A DNA stretch of 64,000 nucleotides from Tranzscheliella williamsii (GCA_023212725.1 JALBYF010000047.1:1-64000); one strand, 5' to 3'. Counted from the first letter of the stretch, positions 1 through 11,307 are shown. Notes: generated by a model not told the origin, from the sequence alone. Program-made: numbers and translations.

Positions 1-262
1 AGCCCTTCTGTCAGGGTTTGGCACATCGCTCCAGCGACCTGCCAAACGGAGCGCTCTCGAGCGATCCGCCACGGAAGGAGGGCTCGCCCGTTACAGTGAG
101 GATCGTGCTGATACTGCTGCTGATGGTTCGGACTACGAAGGCTGCGTCATTGTCATGAGTCACTTCCGGGTTGGCCCCCCAATGAAATGAGCTCACAACC
201 ACAAGCAAAAGCAAACGAAAAGGAAAGGCAAAAGCTGAGATTGATGTTGTCGAAAGGGAAGT

Positions 263-1711
263 GTGCAAAAGGAAAATACATGCACCAAGTCTCGAACCCT
301 CGCCCTCAGAAAGGGCCAAAGTTCGATACTCGGAAAGGAGGCACGCTCCCATTCGCTTATCGGCCGTGACAGCATTGACCACCAGACGCATAAGTTTAAT
401 ACTTCCGAACCAGATGAAACCGTTCCTGCCGATGTCGATGCCGAGAATGCCCAAGCTGCAGAAGATTACTTAGCTATCGACTGAGATTCAAACCCGCTTA
501 TGCAGAAATTTGCAGGTGACGAGTTAGAAGCTATGGTAAGGTTCCTCGTGTTCCTGGAGTTACCAACTTCACAAGTGATTCAAGATAGATTGAAGAAGCA
601 AAAGTCTTATTTCATCAGTGGAGGCGAGCTGATGTATGCTCAAGATGATCAAGCTTTGTGTGTAGTCCCAAGAAACGAAGGAAAAAGGCTAGCATTACAA
701 GTTCATCAGCTCTCTCACGCTGGTCAGTTCGCGGTGATCAAGAAGCTTTGTCTACAAGAGTGTGTCACATGGCCGAAATTGTACCGGGACATTAAGGAAA
801 TCATCAAGACTTGTCAGTCGTGCCAACAGTTTGGACCTCGCCGGTATTCAGTCTTAGATCCAATTGTTGTTATGTCTCCTATGCAAACTTGGGCACTAGA
901 CTTCGTCAACTTACCAACTTCATGCGGCAAGAGCAAGCTGTTGGTTGTCGTCGACTACTTTAGTAGGTTCCTCTGGACATTCCCGCTAGGTCAAGCGTGG
1001 GGGCAGGACATTGTCAAGAGTTTGGAAACGATCAAAGACACTTTTGCAGCACTTCCATCGATGATCATATCAGATGGAGGCAGTCATTTTGACTGTGCCG
1101 AAGTATCAACCTATTTGGCGGACAACAAAGTCTTCCACCACATCGTACCATCATATGCACCGTGGGTCAATGGACTCGTTGAGAGGAATAATGGCCTCAT
1201 TCTCCAAGTTCTCCAAAGGATGTGCGCCAGCGACCATCTTCCAGTAGCACAATCTAGCAGGTTCCCGTGGATGGACCACATTGCGGCCGCTACACGCGAA
1301 TTGAATCGACACCCAATCGAAGCTTTGAACAACCTTTCTCCAATTGAGCTACTGTTTGGCATATCTAACATCGGCCGTCGAAGTTACTCAACCGAAACTG
1401 TCAACCTGATACAAGTGCAGGTTCAGTGCACTTTCATTGATGTACGCCGGGAAGCAGCTCTGTCCACGTACGAGACAGCCCAAGCAAGGCGCACGGCATC
1501 CAGCACTAGCAAGCCCAGCCATCAGGACCTTGATATTGGCGACCTAGTCCTTCGCCATCAGACTCTATTGGAATCCACATACACGACTTTATCCAAGTTA
1601 GCGCCTCAATGGACTGGGCCTTATGTAGTGATGAGTAAGCAATGCAAGTCCTACATCATCCAACCGCTGGGAGCCGACAGTAACCGACGAGAAAGGGTAC
1701 ATCTCAATTGA
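263..1711 (+). pseudogene. Ty3/Metaviridae-type integrase, remnant of pol
   Basis: C-terminal part of a retrotransposon polyprotein. From the ATG at 500 (403 residues) I see a zinc-binding HHCC module (H69, H73, C105, C108), a DD35E catalytic core (D134, D192, E228; 35 residues between the last two) and, near the end, a TGPYVV stretch matching the GPY/F module of Ty3-type integrases. No chromodomain follows before the stop at 1709-1711. The frame is also open upstream from about 263 but is cut by a TGA at 482-484. No reverse transcriptase or RNase H is recognisable in bases 1-480, so the element is truncated or rearranged at its 5' side. It would insert element cDNA into the nuclear genome if intact. 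I call it a remnant because of the in-frame stop and missing pol domains, although the integrase domain itself looks undamaged. Confidence 0.8.
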
Positions 1712-2384
1712 CTAAAGAAGTTCTGGCCAGCTATCAATCTTGATCTACTCGAGCATTAATGGCTGACAAATATGTCCTCAAACACCGTAAAGTCCGCTGC
1801 AGTTCCATTCGATACTTCTCTGTTTCTGCCGTGATTTCTCGCTCGGTCCTTCCTTTACTCTTCTTCTTTCATCCGTTCAGCATTGTCTCCGGGGACGGAG
1901 CCTTTACTTGTTGTGGCGTATGTCACGCGGAGAAGAGCATGTGACTGGAGACGACCTGAATTTTGCTTCATCTTGGTTAGCAAATTGTCCAGCGCTGGAT
2001 TCGAACTCACGACTAGTTCGCTTGTTTGCGAGTTCACGCGTTTTGGTCCTTTGCTGATCTCCGATCCCTGTCATGCGATTGGGATCGGGGATCCGAGATT
2101 CAACTCTCGGCCAAAAACCCCTATTTTCCAATCCAGCGCTTCAACATGCGTGTCAAAGATCTCATCATCTCTGTCGCAATCAGTTAGCTTAGCACCATCA
2201 CTTGAATCCATCCGCTTTTGTCTCACTCGTGTTTGCTGATCGTGACGAAGCATTGTTTGCTGTCCGACCTCAGCTTGTGACAACGTCCACCTACTCCCCT
2301 GTTATTTGGCGTTTTGTAGTTAGTGTCAACCGCAGCCTCTCGGCCAGCCATCTGCATGGGACCTCGGTTCCAGGTCAGATTAAT

Positions 2385-2409
2385 GAAGGAAAGGAAGAAA
2401 AAAAAAGAG
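2385..2409 (+). other. probable polypurine tract of the retroelement
   Basis: A 25-base run of only A and G lies downstream of the integrase and directly before a TGACAA sequence. In LTR retrotransposons the plus-strand primer (polypurine tract) sits immediately before the 3' LTR, which begins with TG. Position and composition fit; it is inferred because the 5' LTR is not in the window for comparison. Confidence 0.4.
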
Positions 2410-3069
2410 TGACAACACCTGGATCATCGTAGTTATGTCAACGATACTTTGGAGATCGCATTGAAACAGGGCAGATAGACCACAAGTTGCCTCAGCCTAT
2501 GCTCGGTCTGGTCTGCTAATTCTACTGCGTCGTGATAAACGCGGTAAGTTACAGTTAGCCCAAGTTGTGCTTCTGGTTGCCGTCTATCAACGTACCCTAC
2601 TCTGCTTCATGGCACCGCATAGGAGCCTTGAAATCAGAAAGACACCTCACTTCTCCACTGCTACGCAGCCCTGGCTGGACGAGGCGCGTCTCTAGGCTTG
2701 GTAAGGTGACGATGCATAGCCTTCACATACACTCGAGGTGTTAGCTGGCGACTTTATAGACTAATTGAGCAAGGTTCTGGCGGACCTCCTTTGTGGCTAG
2801 TGATTTGCTGTCTGACATGTGCCACACCCTGTAGCGTTGCGAAGCTGGCTGAGAAGCCAAGCCTATTGATCTTATCCGTAGGGCCTATGTCTTGGTCCGC
2901 CTGCAGAACAACGCAAGCTGACTACGAAACAAAAAGGGTTAAGAATACTCTCTCCCACCTTTTTATTCGCCATTTTTCAAGAAGAATTCACTTAAGGTCG
3001 AGGAGCCGTCACCTAAGTAGTGCTCTACAACATCTGGTAGACCTTGCGTACCTCCTAGCTTCCTTGTCA
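2410..3069 (+). repeat. putative 3' LTR (about 660 bp)
   Basis: The proposed LTR starts TGACAA right after the polypurine run and ends TTGTCA, giving a 6-bp inverted terminal pair and TG...CA ends. A TATA-like TTTATA lies at 2753-2758 and could be the element promoter. No open frame inside resembles a protein. There is no second LTR copy here, so the right boundary rests only on the short inverted end and may be wrong. Confidence 0.35.
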
Positions 3070-3272
3070 ATGAGGGAGCCGACGTGTGCGCGCGCGGGCC
3101 GCGCCGCAGCCGGCTGCGCGGCGCGTCTGCCGCGAGACCGTGCTCTCCTTATGGCTCAACCCACCTCCATATGAGCTGCGAAGACTCGCCACAACCACTA
3201 CTTATCTTGGATGGATGCTTAGGTAACGTCAATAACTGGGAGCTTCGTTGCAAGAACGGGTGGTAGTCGATA

Positions 3273-5565
3273 CTACATGTGGGAAAGAATCGCTGCCAGA
3301 ACCTCTCGAGGGCGGATTAAGTCTTTTTGTAACACCTCGTCAAAAAGAACTGCGTTCATGTCGTCCTCTTCACCTCCTTCATCATCATCTTTTTCCTCTC
3401 CATCTTCTTCACCTTCTGTTCCATTTCCATCTCCTTCACTGTTTTCTTCCCCGGCTTCATCAGTTTCTGATGCCGAACGTGTTCTTTTCAACACTTTCGC
3501 TTTGCCTCTGGGACATCGCCGGTCATGAATTCCAAACTGCTCCAAAAAATCATTGTTGCCGAACCTCGGTGCTGCCTGCTTCTGTAGATCAGTCGGATGG
3601 GTCGCTGAGGGCTGGTCTGCAAGTTCTGTGTCCTGTGAATAATGCTCCACCTCGCTCCAGACGGAATTACCTCCTGTGCTGCTGCTACTCGAAGCAATGG
3701 AAGTACCTAATCGGCTGCCTTTGTAGTTTTCGGAGCTATTCCTGTCTGAAGGTGCTTGCGGCTGGAACGTCTCTGAGGGGCCACTTGTGTTGATGTTGTT
3801 TTCCACTCTGGGAGCCGTACTGACCGTACTCTCAGCAGTGGCAGATGCACGTGGTTCGACCTCATGGGTAACTGCCGAGTAGAGTCGTTCGAAGAAGGCC
3901 CGGTTAGCCTGACGTGAATCTGTGGTGGTGAAGAGTATGAAACTTGTCACGATGGCCTGTACACAGTAAAAGTAAGGGCTCTGTTAGCTTTAGAGTCAAT
4001 GGGATAGATTACAGCGGCTCAGGTTCACCTTAACGTTCAGGTTCGGCACGTTTTCGAAGCTATAGTCTACCTCCTTGACACCCGTTTCTCCCGCAGTGAC
4101 TTGATTTGCCAAGTAGTTGAAGCTTCCCTGCTCGTAGTAAGCAAGATCCTCCCCGGTAATTGGGCTGCGGAGTAGGTAGACTTTGGAGTTATAGATTGAG
4201 ATCTTCAAACCATCAAACCTATAGTGAAGAGCCACTGAGAATAAGCGATTGGACGTGACAAGGCATGTTCTGGACTTACATTTTATGATGCCTTGGACCA
4301 ATCGTTAAGCCGTTACAAGCATGGTGAAGGCTGGAATCGTCTCTTATGAAAAAGCGAGAATCAAAGCGGCAGAGCCCGCCAAGTAGCTTAATGCGTGTGT
4401 CTTCGGTATCAAATAGAGGCACGTCGTCGTCTGGACAGAAGAGAATACCCAATGCTTTCTGATAGATGGCTTCAGAGGCCGACTTAGGTATAATGTGCGC
4501 CACTTCGGCATATTCCGCGCTCTTGGTGATGATGCATTTAGACTTGTCCCGCCCTAGTACTCGTTCTCGAAACGTTCGATCAGAAGCAAGAACCTTGGGC
4601 GTCTGTTTAGTGGTGCGTGTAGCTCGGATCCGTTGTCCTGCTGCGCTGCCCGCTTCTTCAGGTTCGCGCGTCTGTGCAGCAGTGAGTCTTGCTTGGATCT
4701 CTACTCCGGCTGTGTTGTCCTCGTCTACTGGTTGGCTGCCTTGTCGAACACGCTTGGGACCCGACCGTATCCCACTATGAGAAGTCTCCCATCGAGGCTG
4801 AAGCGTGTCAAGCAAGAAGATAGCACGTTTGAACCCTCTTTCGAGCCGAGTCAGATAATCGGCAGCTTTGAGTTTCTCGCAATCGATGATGATAGTGATT
4901 TGTTTGGCTTGAGTTCCTGCAAGAGATGAGTTGTACAAATCATCATGGAATGCTTCCGCGGATAGACCGGGCACCACAAAGCTGAGGAGCGCCTCAAACT
5001 GCTTCTTGCACGTATGCCTGGGGTCAACTGGGACAACTCCATAGCACGGGCATGATGGAACCGTGACCCCGACGAATTCACATACGTCGGCGATCACTTG
5101 TTCCAGGGGCATGCATTGAGCGGTGGCGAAAGGTATCATGTCTTTCGCTTCGATTTCGCTGCTAGTCCACAATGACTCCGGCAAAGATGGAGAGATCTTT
5201 ACTTTACAGAGATGTTTAGAATATTTGTTGTATTGAAGGAGGCGTGGAAACTTATTCAGTCCGCTGAATCTAAAGAAAATGTCGATTTCCTTGAAGTCAT
5301 GCAGATGGGCAATGGTTGTGGGAAGGAGCTGGAAAGGCGGCATGTCGGTATCTTTGCCTGTGGTGTTGCGACCCGAGTCGATGCAAGATGGTCTCGCGAG
5401 CGGTGTTGTCGAGGAGAAGGGAGTTGAAAGATGAAGTGTTGATAGCATGGAGGAGTCTAAACGGGGACTTTCCGGAGACAGACTGAGATGAGTTATATCC
5501 TCGGGACTAAGCTGCATGCCTGGGTACGCTCCGAAAACAGCATACATCGAACCTCGAGAGGTCAT
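3273..5565 (-). CDS. HNH endonuclease-domain protein, three exons
   Basis: Exons 5565-4280, 4218-4029 and 3956-3273 join in frame to a 719-residue protein. Introns are GTAAGT...TATAG (4279-4219) and GTGAAC...ACAG (4028-3957, with a GCTAACA branch-like site). The HNH_2-type motif is at residues about 335-430: a DRTFRERVLGRD-like lead-in, C-x-I-T, AHIIPK with H357, CNGL with N418, and RHHKMFD with H426/H427. The first intron splits that last motif, and splicing restores the expected H-x-x-M-F-D run, which supports the model. The N-terminal 300 residues are unassigned. The C-terminus is strongly acidic (Glu/Asp/Gly runs near the end) with a possible basic KVLKRTRS patch. HNH_2 proteins are numerous and variable in fungal genomes and mostly uncharacterised. 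It lies beside a retroelement remnant. Substrate unknown. Confidence 0.75.
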
Positions 5566-7005
5566 AGCAGGGAGACTTAGCTGATGAGCGGCGCGATCCT
5601 GAATGTAAAAGTTGCGCGATTAGGGCACGTGAGGGGGATCGGTCAGGTGGTTTTTTAGTTCTGCGGCTGGTCACAGTAAGCTATAAGATCAGTGTAGAGA
5701 CGCCGGCAAAGGGGCAAACCAAGAAGCAAGTACAGGAGCAAGAAAATATCAAATCTATGATGATGATGAAGGGGTGAGCCGGAAATTGTGATGTAGAAAA
5801 GGAGGACAACTCACAACCTGGCGGAATTCGCATCACGCAGAAAGAATTTGCAGGGCACGCCATGGCGACGCGCCTTGCCTTTGTCAACACTCGCAGGCAC
5901 AGTATGAACATTGTATGGTACAGTACACATCAGATTTGCTCCCTGTCTCGTCTTTTGCCAGCACGGCAGCATAACCTTATATCCATACTTCCGTTACTGT
6001 CACAAGAATAGAAGCAGTATGTTTGCGACGAGAGTGAGCTCGCATTTAACACCATGGGACATACATTCACTTGCGCTGTTGCGACGGGGACCCTTTGTAT
6101 ATGTTGTCTTTGGTTACGTCAGATGTAACAGGTCTGGCTTTGATCACCTACATCTCCCAGCAACAAGCAAGCCAATACTCAGACTCGTCTATCCTCTAAA
6201 AGCACATTCACATTTGACCGTTACCACTCGTCGGGCTCAAGTTCAGTGCCTCACCCCTTTCCCCTGCTCTGAGACATTGTGCCTGGCCTTACTGCAATGC
6301 CATGCGTCACTAAGTAATCTTTGCGATTATTTTGTCGAAACGAGCTGATTTGCTTCATCAAGGCGTGCATCTGGCACTGCCTAATCAATATGGACCCACA
6401 GACCCACATATGCCCAAGTCAAGCTTTCTGCGATGCCAAGGCTAGTCAGATGTTGCCTAGACTCACACGACCAGGTCTTTTATCGCCCTCGCGTGTGCGT
6501 AGCAGGACGGGTGAGAGAGGCGGGACATATTATTCAGGGAGGGGAATGCTAAGTGGAGGGTGCGGTCCACCAGTAAATAAGATATAATCACATCACATTC
6601 ACAGGGAATTCTTTCAAAACCGGTGATGCGCGCCCTTTGTAAATAAGATAGCACCGCCTGGCCAAAGCAAGCTCGTAGGCTCTGTGGACATCATTATAAA
6701 CTTCTAATGTTCACGTCACCACTGCGATGGAATTTCAAATCGCAGTCGCGGAGAAGCCAGTCATGCAGCTCAAGTCAGCCATCGTACGTGATCAAAAGCA
6801 TGTTGCTTGGGCTGGGCTCAGCTTTGGGCTGAGAAAGCGATGTGCTTGATATATATTCACATTCACAGGTGGCCCTTCAGCATTCGACGTCGCACCGCCT
6901 TTGCAGACATTAGAACCATGATCCCCTAAAGCCATCTTTGATCTATCCTTATCACCTCATCCAGCCTCCTCGCGGCCTCATTTGAAACCTGGACGCAGCC
7001 AGAGC
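5566..7005. other. intergenic, divergent promoters
   Basis: Between the HNH gene and the kinase-hydrolase gene. Short open frames are present but none has recognisable domains or coding-like composition. A TATATAT at about 6850-6855 lies some 150 bases before the kinase ATG, with CT-rich sequence after it (6930-7000), typical of a fungal promoter and leader. Confidence 0.5.
6849..6855 (+). promoter_or_regulatory. TATA-like element of the kinase-hydrolase gene
   Basis: ATATATA run about 150 bases upstream of the ATG at 7006, followed by a pyrimidine-rich leader. Assigned by position and composition only. Confidence 0.3.
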
Positions 7006-10000
7006 ATGCACAGTGACCGAGACGAGCCATCTACCCATTTCTCAGCTATCCGCATTCCTCTCCCTCTTCCCACCTCGAACAGGTCACCACACCCATCCGA
7101 CGCCCTCAACGCCCGTCGCGCAGTCAACTCCGACAGGGACATAACGGCAGAGCACCTACAGCAGCCATCTCACTTTGACCCCTTCCATCAAACGCAACAG
7201 CACATAGCGTCTACCCGTCAGCCAACCCCCTATCCTTTCATTGACCCGTCTTGCTCTGACCCCATTGAATTTATACCCAACGTGACCCTACAAGGTCCTC
7301 TCGCTTCCTCTTGCGCTATCGGCAGCGTACAACCCAACAGCAGGCGCGTTTCCCCTCCTTGCTCGCTGGCATCAGCTGCTTCCAACGCTGAAGACAGACG
7401 CTCACGTCGGCTTTCCGATTTCTTCAATCGGCATCGCAATAGAGCTGCTCAGCCAACCGGTGAACAGCATCGCATCTTCACCAGACAAGGGCGAAGCGCG
7501 GAAACCTCGCCGTACACACTCAAAGTAGCCGCACCACTCTCCTCGCTCCTCCGCCACAAGCCTTCCCAAAAGCAGCAGCAAGTCAAGATGGTTGGTTCTC
7601 ATCTCCACCATGCCTTTCGCTCCTGGTTCAAGGAGACCGAGAAGGACGGCACGCCCCTACTCCCTCTGAAGCTCTATAACAAGTACGAGGTGCTACCTCA
7701 AGTCTTGGGCCAAGGGTCCTTTGCTGTAGTCAAGGCAGTGACCGTAAGGGCCACCGGCGAACAACGTGCTCTCAAGATTATTGCTAAGAGACCGCTCAAG
7801 GATAACAACGAAAAGATGCTCCAAGAAGAGATCACCATTCTTGGCAAGGTGGAACATCCCAACATCATCAGAATGTGGGACTTGTACGAGACCAGCGAGG
7901 CGGTCTTCATCGTGACAGACCTCTGCAAAGGTGGCGAACTCTTCGACCGCCTCGTTGAAAAGGTACATTATAATGAGCTCGATGCCCGCCATATCATGAA
8001 GCAGATTCTTGAAGGCGTCGCCTATCTTCACGAACACGATATCATCCACCGTGATCTCAAGCCTGAAAATATCCTGTTGCGAGATCGAACCGACCCCAGT
8101 GATGTCGTCATCTCAGATTTCGGCCTATCCCGCTTTATCCCTGAAGATGGCCTTCTGATGACTGCCTGCGGATCTCCTCAGTACGTTTCCCCCGAGGTGC
8201 TTCTCGGCAAGGGCTACAACGCTGCAGTCGACCTCTGGTCCTGCGGAGTCATTGCATATGCCCTCCTGGGAGGATATACACCTTTTTACGGCGAAGATCA
8301 GCCCTCTCTGTTTCAGCAAATCATCAAGATGCAGGTGGAATTTGAGCCTCAGTATTGGTCCGAAATCTCAGCCACGGCCAAGGACTTTATCCTCCGCTGT
8401 CTCTGTCCGGCCGACAAGCGTATGACGGCAAAACAAGCCTTGCGACATCCTTGGGTTGCCGATCTGCCGCCGCTTCACGAGGATAGCGATAAAGGTGCCT
8501 GTCTTAAGGACGGATGTCTCAAGAATCTTTCGGCTATGCGCAAGCTCCGCAAAGCCGTCACCGCAGTGGAGGCTGTCAACCACCTCACCCGTCTGCATGA
8601 TCTGCGCTCTCAACAGAGCGATGTTCTGCCTCATCGGCAGCAATCGTTACTTGGATTCGTTACCAACATCCAGTCGAATGAGCACACTAATCCTCACTTT
8701 GCGTCTCTTCGCACCAGCAATGCTAACGCCCAGGCTAAGCTGGCATCTGACTCCATGACAGATTCGCTCGAAACTATTACGGCCGATGAGCCTCTTCCTG
8801 GTGATCGAGCCGCCCTGAACAAAAAAAGTGGCGACTCGGCCATGGCCTTGGATCTCACTATTATGATGGTTCTTATGCCAGAAAGTTGGGGCAAGTCCAG
8901 TAACCGGCAGACTGGTAGCGGACCCCAGACGTCACGTGGAGGTGGCACTGCCGCGGTTGCCGAAGCCGTACAGTCAAGCATGGATCGAAGAGACAACGCA
9001 AGCCCCGAGGACGAGCCGCCCAAAGGCAGCGTTGATACTGCGACAAGGGCAGATGAGCAAGCCAGCCCTGCGACCTCATCCTCCGGGCGCTCTGAGGCCA
9101 CTGTGCGGCCTCTGGCTGCTGCAGCTGCTTCTGCGGCTGCTTCTGCAAAGCAAGCTCGTCAGCCGAGCCGCTCACTCCATCGCAAAGATCACGAGTCAAC
9201 CAAAACGCTCAATTCTCTTCTCGATCATTACAAGAAGGCCGATCTGCCTCCATCTGCTAGGCTCGACCCTGCTATTAAGACGCGTGAGCCTACAAAGCTG
9301 ACCTTTGCCAACGCCTGGAAGTATATCCCATTTTTGGTCCATCAAGGCGTATCCATTGGCTCGGCAGTGGCATCACATGCCATCTGGGGCCCGCCGAAGA
9401 AGTCTTGGGGGATCGAGACTTCGGTCTTCACCAGGGTTCTACGGGACGTCGCCGAATATTCGGAATTCGCCTCGATCGCTGGTTTGCAACAGTTTTTCGA
9501 TCTAGGCGCTTTCCTTCCCACCCCGAAGGATGGCTTGATTACACCGGTCACGTTCCGAGTGAAGAAACGTGGGCTTCGAGGCTTCTTGGCCGAAGCAGAT
9601 GCGGCCGAAGACGGCAAGCGGGAAATCAGCGCAGAGTGGGTGGTGGGCAAGCAAACCTGGCAGCGTCTCCAGTCAGAATGGCGAAGCGGTAAGCAAAAGG
9701 GCAAAGAACGCGTCATCCTCTACATTCATGGAGGAGCCTACTTTGTCATGTCGGCTGCCACGCATCGGCCTTTGACCATCTCGCTATCCAAGTACACCGA
9801 ATGTCGAGTGTTTGGCATCAATTACCGTCTGGCACCGGATACCAAGTTTCCGGGGGCGCTGCATGACTGCGTGGCCTCGTACTTCCGTCTCACCGAAGAT
9901 CTAGGCATTCCGCCAAGCAACGTTGTCCTTGGCGCCGACAGTGCCGGTGGGGGTTTGGCTCTAGCCCTGATGTACTATCTGCGGGACAACAAGTACGACA

Positions 10001-11307
10001 TGCCGGGAGGAGCGATGCTATTCAGTCCCTGGGTCGACCTGACCATGTCGTGCGACTCGTGGGAGACAAATTCCGAATTTGACTATCTTCCTATGCCGAA
10101 ATCGGGCGATCACATGAATCCCGTAGCAGCCTATCTGGGCGACAACATCGACAAGTACTTGACGCACCCGTACGCGTCCCCTTTGTTCGGGGATATGCAT
10201 GGATTGCCGCCATTGCTGATCCAGTGTGGCGATGCCGAGGTACTCAGGGACGAGGTGACGCTACTGGCGCACAAGGCCTCGCTGTCTGGCGTCGCAGTGC
10301 GTCATGAGCTGTACGAGGATTGCGTCCACGTCTTTCAAGCGTTCCTCTTTCTGGATGCCAGCCGCAAGGCGCTGCAGAGCGCAAGACACTTTGTGCGAAC
10401 CGCGCTGGATAAGAAGGGTAAGAGTCGCCGGTCGATGGGCCGGCAAGCCGAGTCCAACCTGCACGACGAGGTGAGCGGATCCGGAATGCAGACGCCAAAA
10501 GGAAGGGCAGCCGACCCCGACACCGGCGAGGAGAAATCCACGGCGGCCGCTGCGAGCGACGCCAGCAAACAACCAAACGAATCAGCACCAAAGGTGGACG
10601 GTGAAGAAGGCGATCAGGGTAAAGGAATGACACCAAGCGGTTCCAGAGAGGCGTTGGATGGAGGCATCAAAGAGATCGCGTCGCTTCTCCATTCGCTCGC
10701 GGACGGCGATGTGGACGACGAGGAGGAAGAAGGGATGGCCGTTCCGTCCGGTGAAGAGGACTGGGAACTCGACAGGCGGCCTTCCGTAGAGCAAACCGCC
10801 GCTGCGGAGGTGGTGGACGCCGAGGCCAAGACCTTGGGCTTGGCAGCCCAAGCTGCGCAGAAAATTCTGGGCGTGGACGACCAAACTGCGACAGAGACGA
10901 CAGACGACGGCGCGGCGGAGAGCAAGAATGGCGCGGCGGAAAGCGAAGACGGCGCGGGAGACAATGACGAAGACGGCGCGGTGGAGAGTAAAGAAAAGGG
11001 CGCCGCATCGGATGCCGGCCCGGACAGGCAGGCTTCGCGGGACGCGTCGTCGAGCTCGGGTCGCGAGGCCTCCTTCCCACCCATGACGATCGAAGAAGCA
11101 CGGCTGAGGGGTCAGGCGGCGATGCAGCAGCAGCTGGCGCAGGACGCGCCTGAGCTGAGCAAATTCCATGCCCCTGTCAAACCGCTTGCACCGCGGATGA
11201 GAAAGGCAGGAAGCGGCAAGGAGCTCTCGACGCTCCTCAAGTCGTTCGAGCAGAGCAAGAGCGGCCTCAAGACCAACGTCTGGACGCCCTCGAGCGAGAG
11301 TAAGTGA
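7006..11307 (+). CDS. CaMK-like protein kinase fused to HSL-type alpha/beta hydrolase
   Basis: One uninterrupted frame of 1433 residues from the first ATG (7006; the open frame begins at a TTG). Residues 1-220 are Ser/Pro/Arg-rich and disordered. Residues about 227-485 form a Ser/Thr kinase of CaMK type: glycine loop GQGSF, Lys257, HRDLKPEN with Asp350, DFG with Asp371, ACGSPQYVSPE activation segment. A Ser/Ala-rich linker of about 300 residues follows. Residues about 770-1125 form a hormone-sensitive-lipase-family hydrolase: oxyanion HGGAYF (H908), nucleophile elbow GADSAGG (Ser979), Asp1076 and His1108 as the rest of the triad. The tail is acidic, with Gly-Ala-Glu repeats. Each half has its full catalytic set. 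I see no stop or clear splice pair in the linker, but two adjacent genes sharing an open frame cannot be excluded. Physiological substrate unknown. Confidence 0.75.
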   Translation: MHSDRDEPSTHFSAIRIPLPLPTSNRSPHPSDALNARRAVNSDRDITAEHLQQPSHFDPFHQTQQHIASTRQPTPYPFIDPSCSDPIEFIPNVTLQGPLASSCAIGSVQPNSRRVSPPCSLASAASNAEDRRSRRLSDFFNRHRNRAAQPTGEQHRIFTRQGRSAETSPYTLKVAAPLSSLLRHKPSQKQQQVKMVGSHLHHAFRSWFKETEKDGTPLLPLKLYNKYEVLPQVLGQGSFAVVKAVTVRATGEQRALKIIAKRPLKDNNEKMLQEEITILGKVEHPNIIRMWDLYETSEAVFIVTDLCKGGELFDRLVEKVHYNELDARHIMKQILEGVAYLHEHDIIHRDLKPENILLRDRTDPSDVVISDFGLSRFIPEDGLLMTACGSPQYVSPEVLLGKGYNAAVDLWSCGVIAYALLGGYTPFYGEDQPSLFQQIIKMQVEFEPQYWSEISATAKDFILRCLCPADKRMTAKQALRHPWVADLPPLHEDSDKGACLKDGCLKNLSAMRKLRKAVTAVEAVNHLTRLHDLRSQQSDVLPHRQQSLLGFVTNIQSNEHTNPHFASLRTSNANAQAKLASDSMTDSLETITADEPLPGDRAALNKKSGDSAMALDLTIMMVLMPESWGKSSNRQTGSGPQTSRGGGTAAVAEAVQSSMDRRDNASPEDEPPKGSVDTATRADEQASPATSSSGRSEATVRPLAAAAASAAASAKQARQPSRSLHRKDHESTKTLNSLLDHYKKADLPPSARLDPAIKTREPTKLTFANAWKYIPFLVHQGVSIGSAVASHAIWGPPKKSWGIETSVFTRVLRDVAEYSEFASIAGLQQFFDLGAFLPTPKDGLITPVTFRVKKRGLRGFLAEADAAEDGKREISAEWVVGKQTWQRLQSEWRSGKQKGKERVILYIHGGAYFVMSAATHRPLTISLSKYTECRVFGINYRLAPDTKFPGALHDCVASYFRLTEDLGIPPSNVVLGADSAGGGLALALMYYLRDNKYDMPGGAMLFSPWVDLTMSCDSWETNSEFDYLPMPKSGDHMNPVAAYLGDNIDKYLTHPYASPLFGDMHGLPPLLIQCGDAEVLRDEVTLLAHKASLSGVAVRHELYEDCVHVFQAFLFLDASRKALQSARHFVRTALDKKGKSRRSMGRQAESNLHDEVSGSGMQTPKGRAADPDTGEEKSTAAAASDASKQPNESAPKVDGEEGDQGKGMTPSGSREALDGGIKEIASLLHSLADGDVDDEEEEGMAVPSGEEDWELDRRPSVEQTAAAEVVDAEAKTLGLAAQAAQKILGVDDQTATETTDDGAAESKNGAAESEDGAGDNDEDGAVESKEKGAASDAGPDRQASRDASSSSGREASFPPMTIEEARLRGQAAMQQQLAQDAPELSKFHAPVKPLAPRMRKAGSGKELSTLLKSFEQSKSGLKTNVWTPSSESK

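Noticed and set aside
270..400. tRNA-like or SINE head on the minus strand
   Set aside because: A B-box-like GGTTCGAGAC is present, but the A box is poor and stems do not pair; kept only as a hint in the retroelement finding.
1975..2110. tRNA-like sequence on the minus strand (GAGTTCGAATCC)
   Set aside because: Only a T-loop/B-box resemblance; the T stem does not pair properly and no acceptor stem or anticodon arm can be folded.
6982..7005. Extension of the kinase-hydrolase upstream of the ATG
   Set aside because: The open frame starts at TTG, which is not a normal nuclear start; the first ATG is at 7006.
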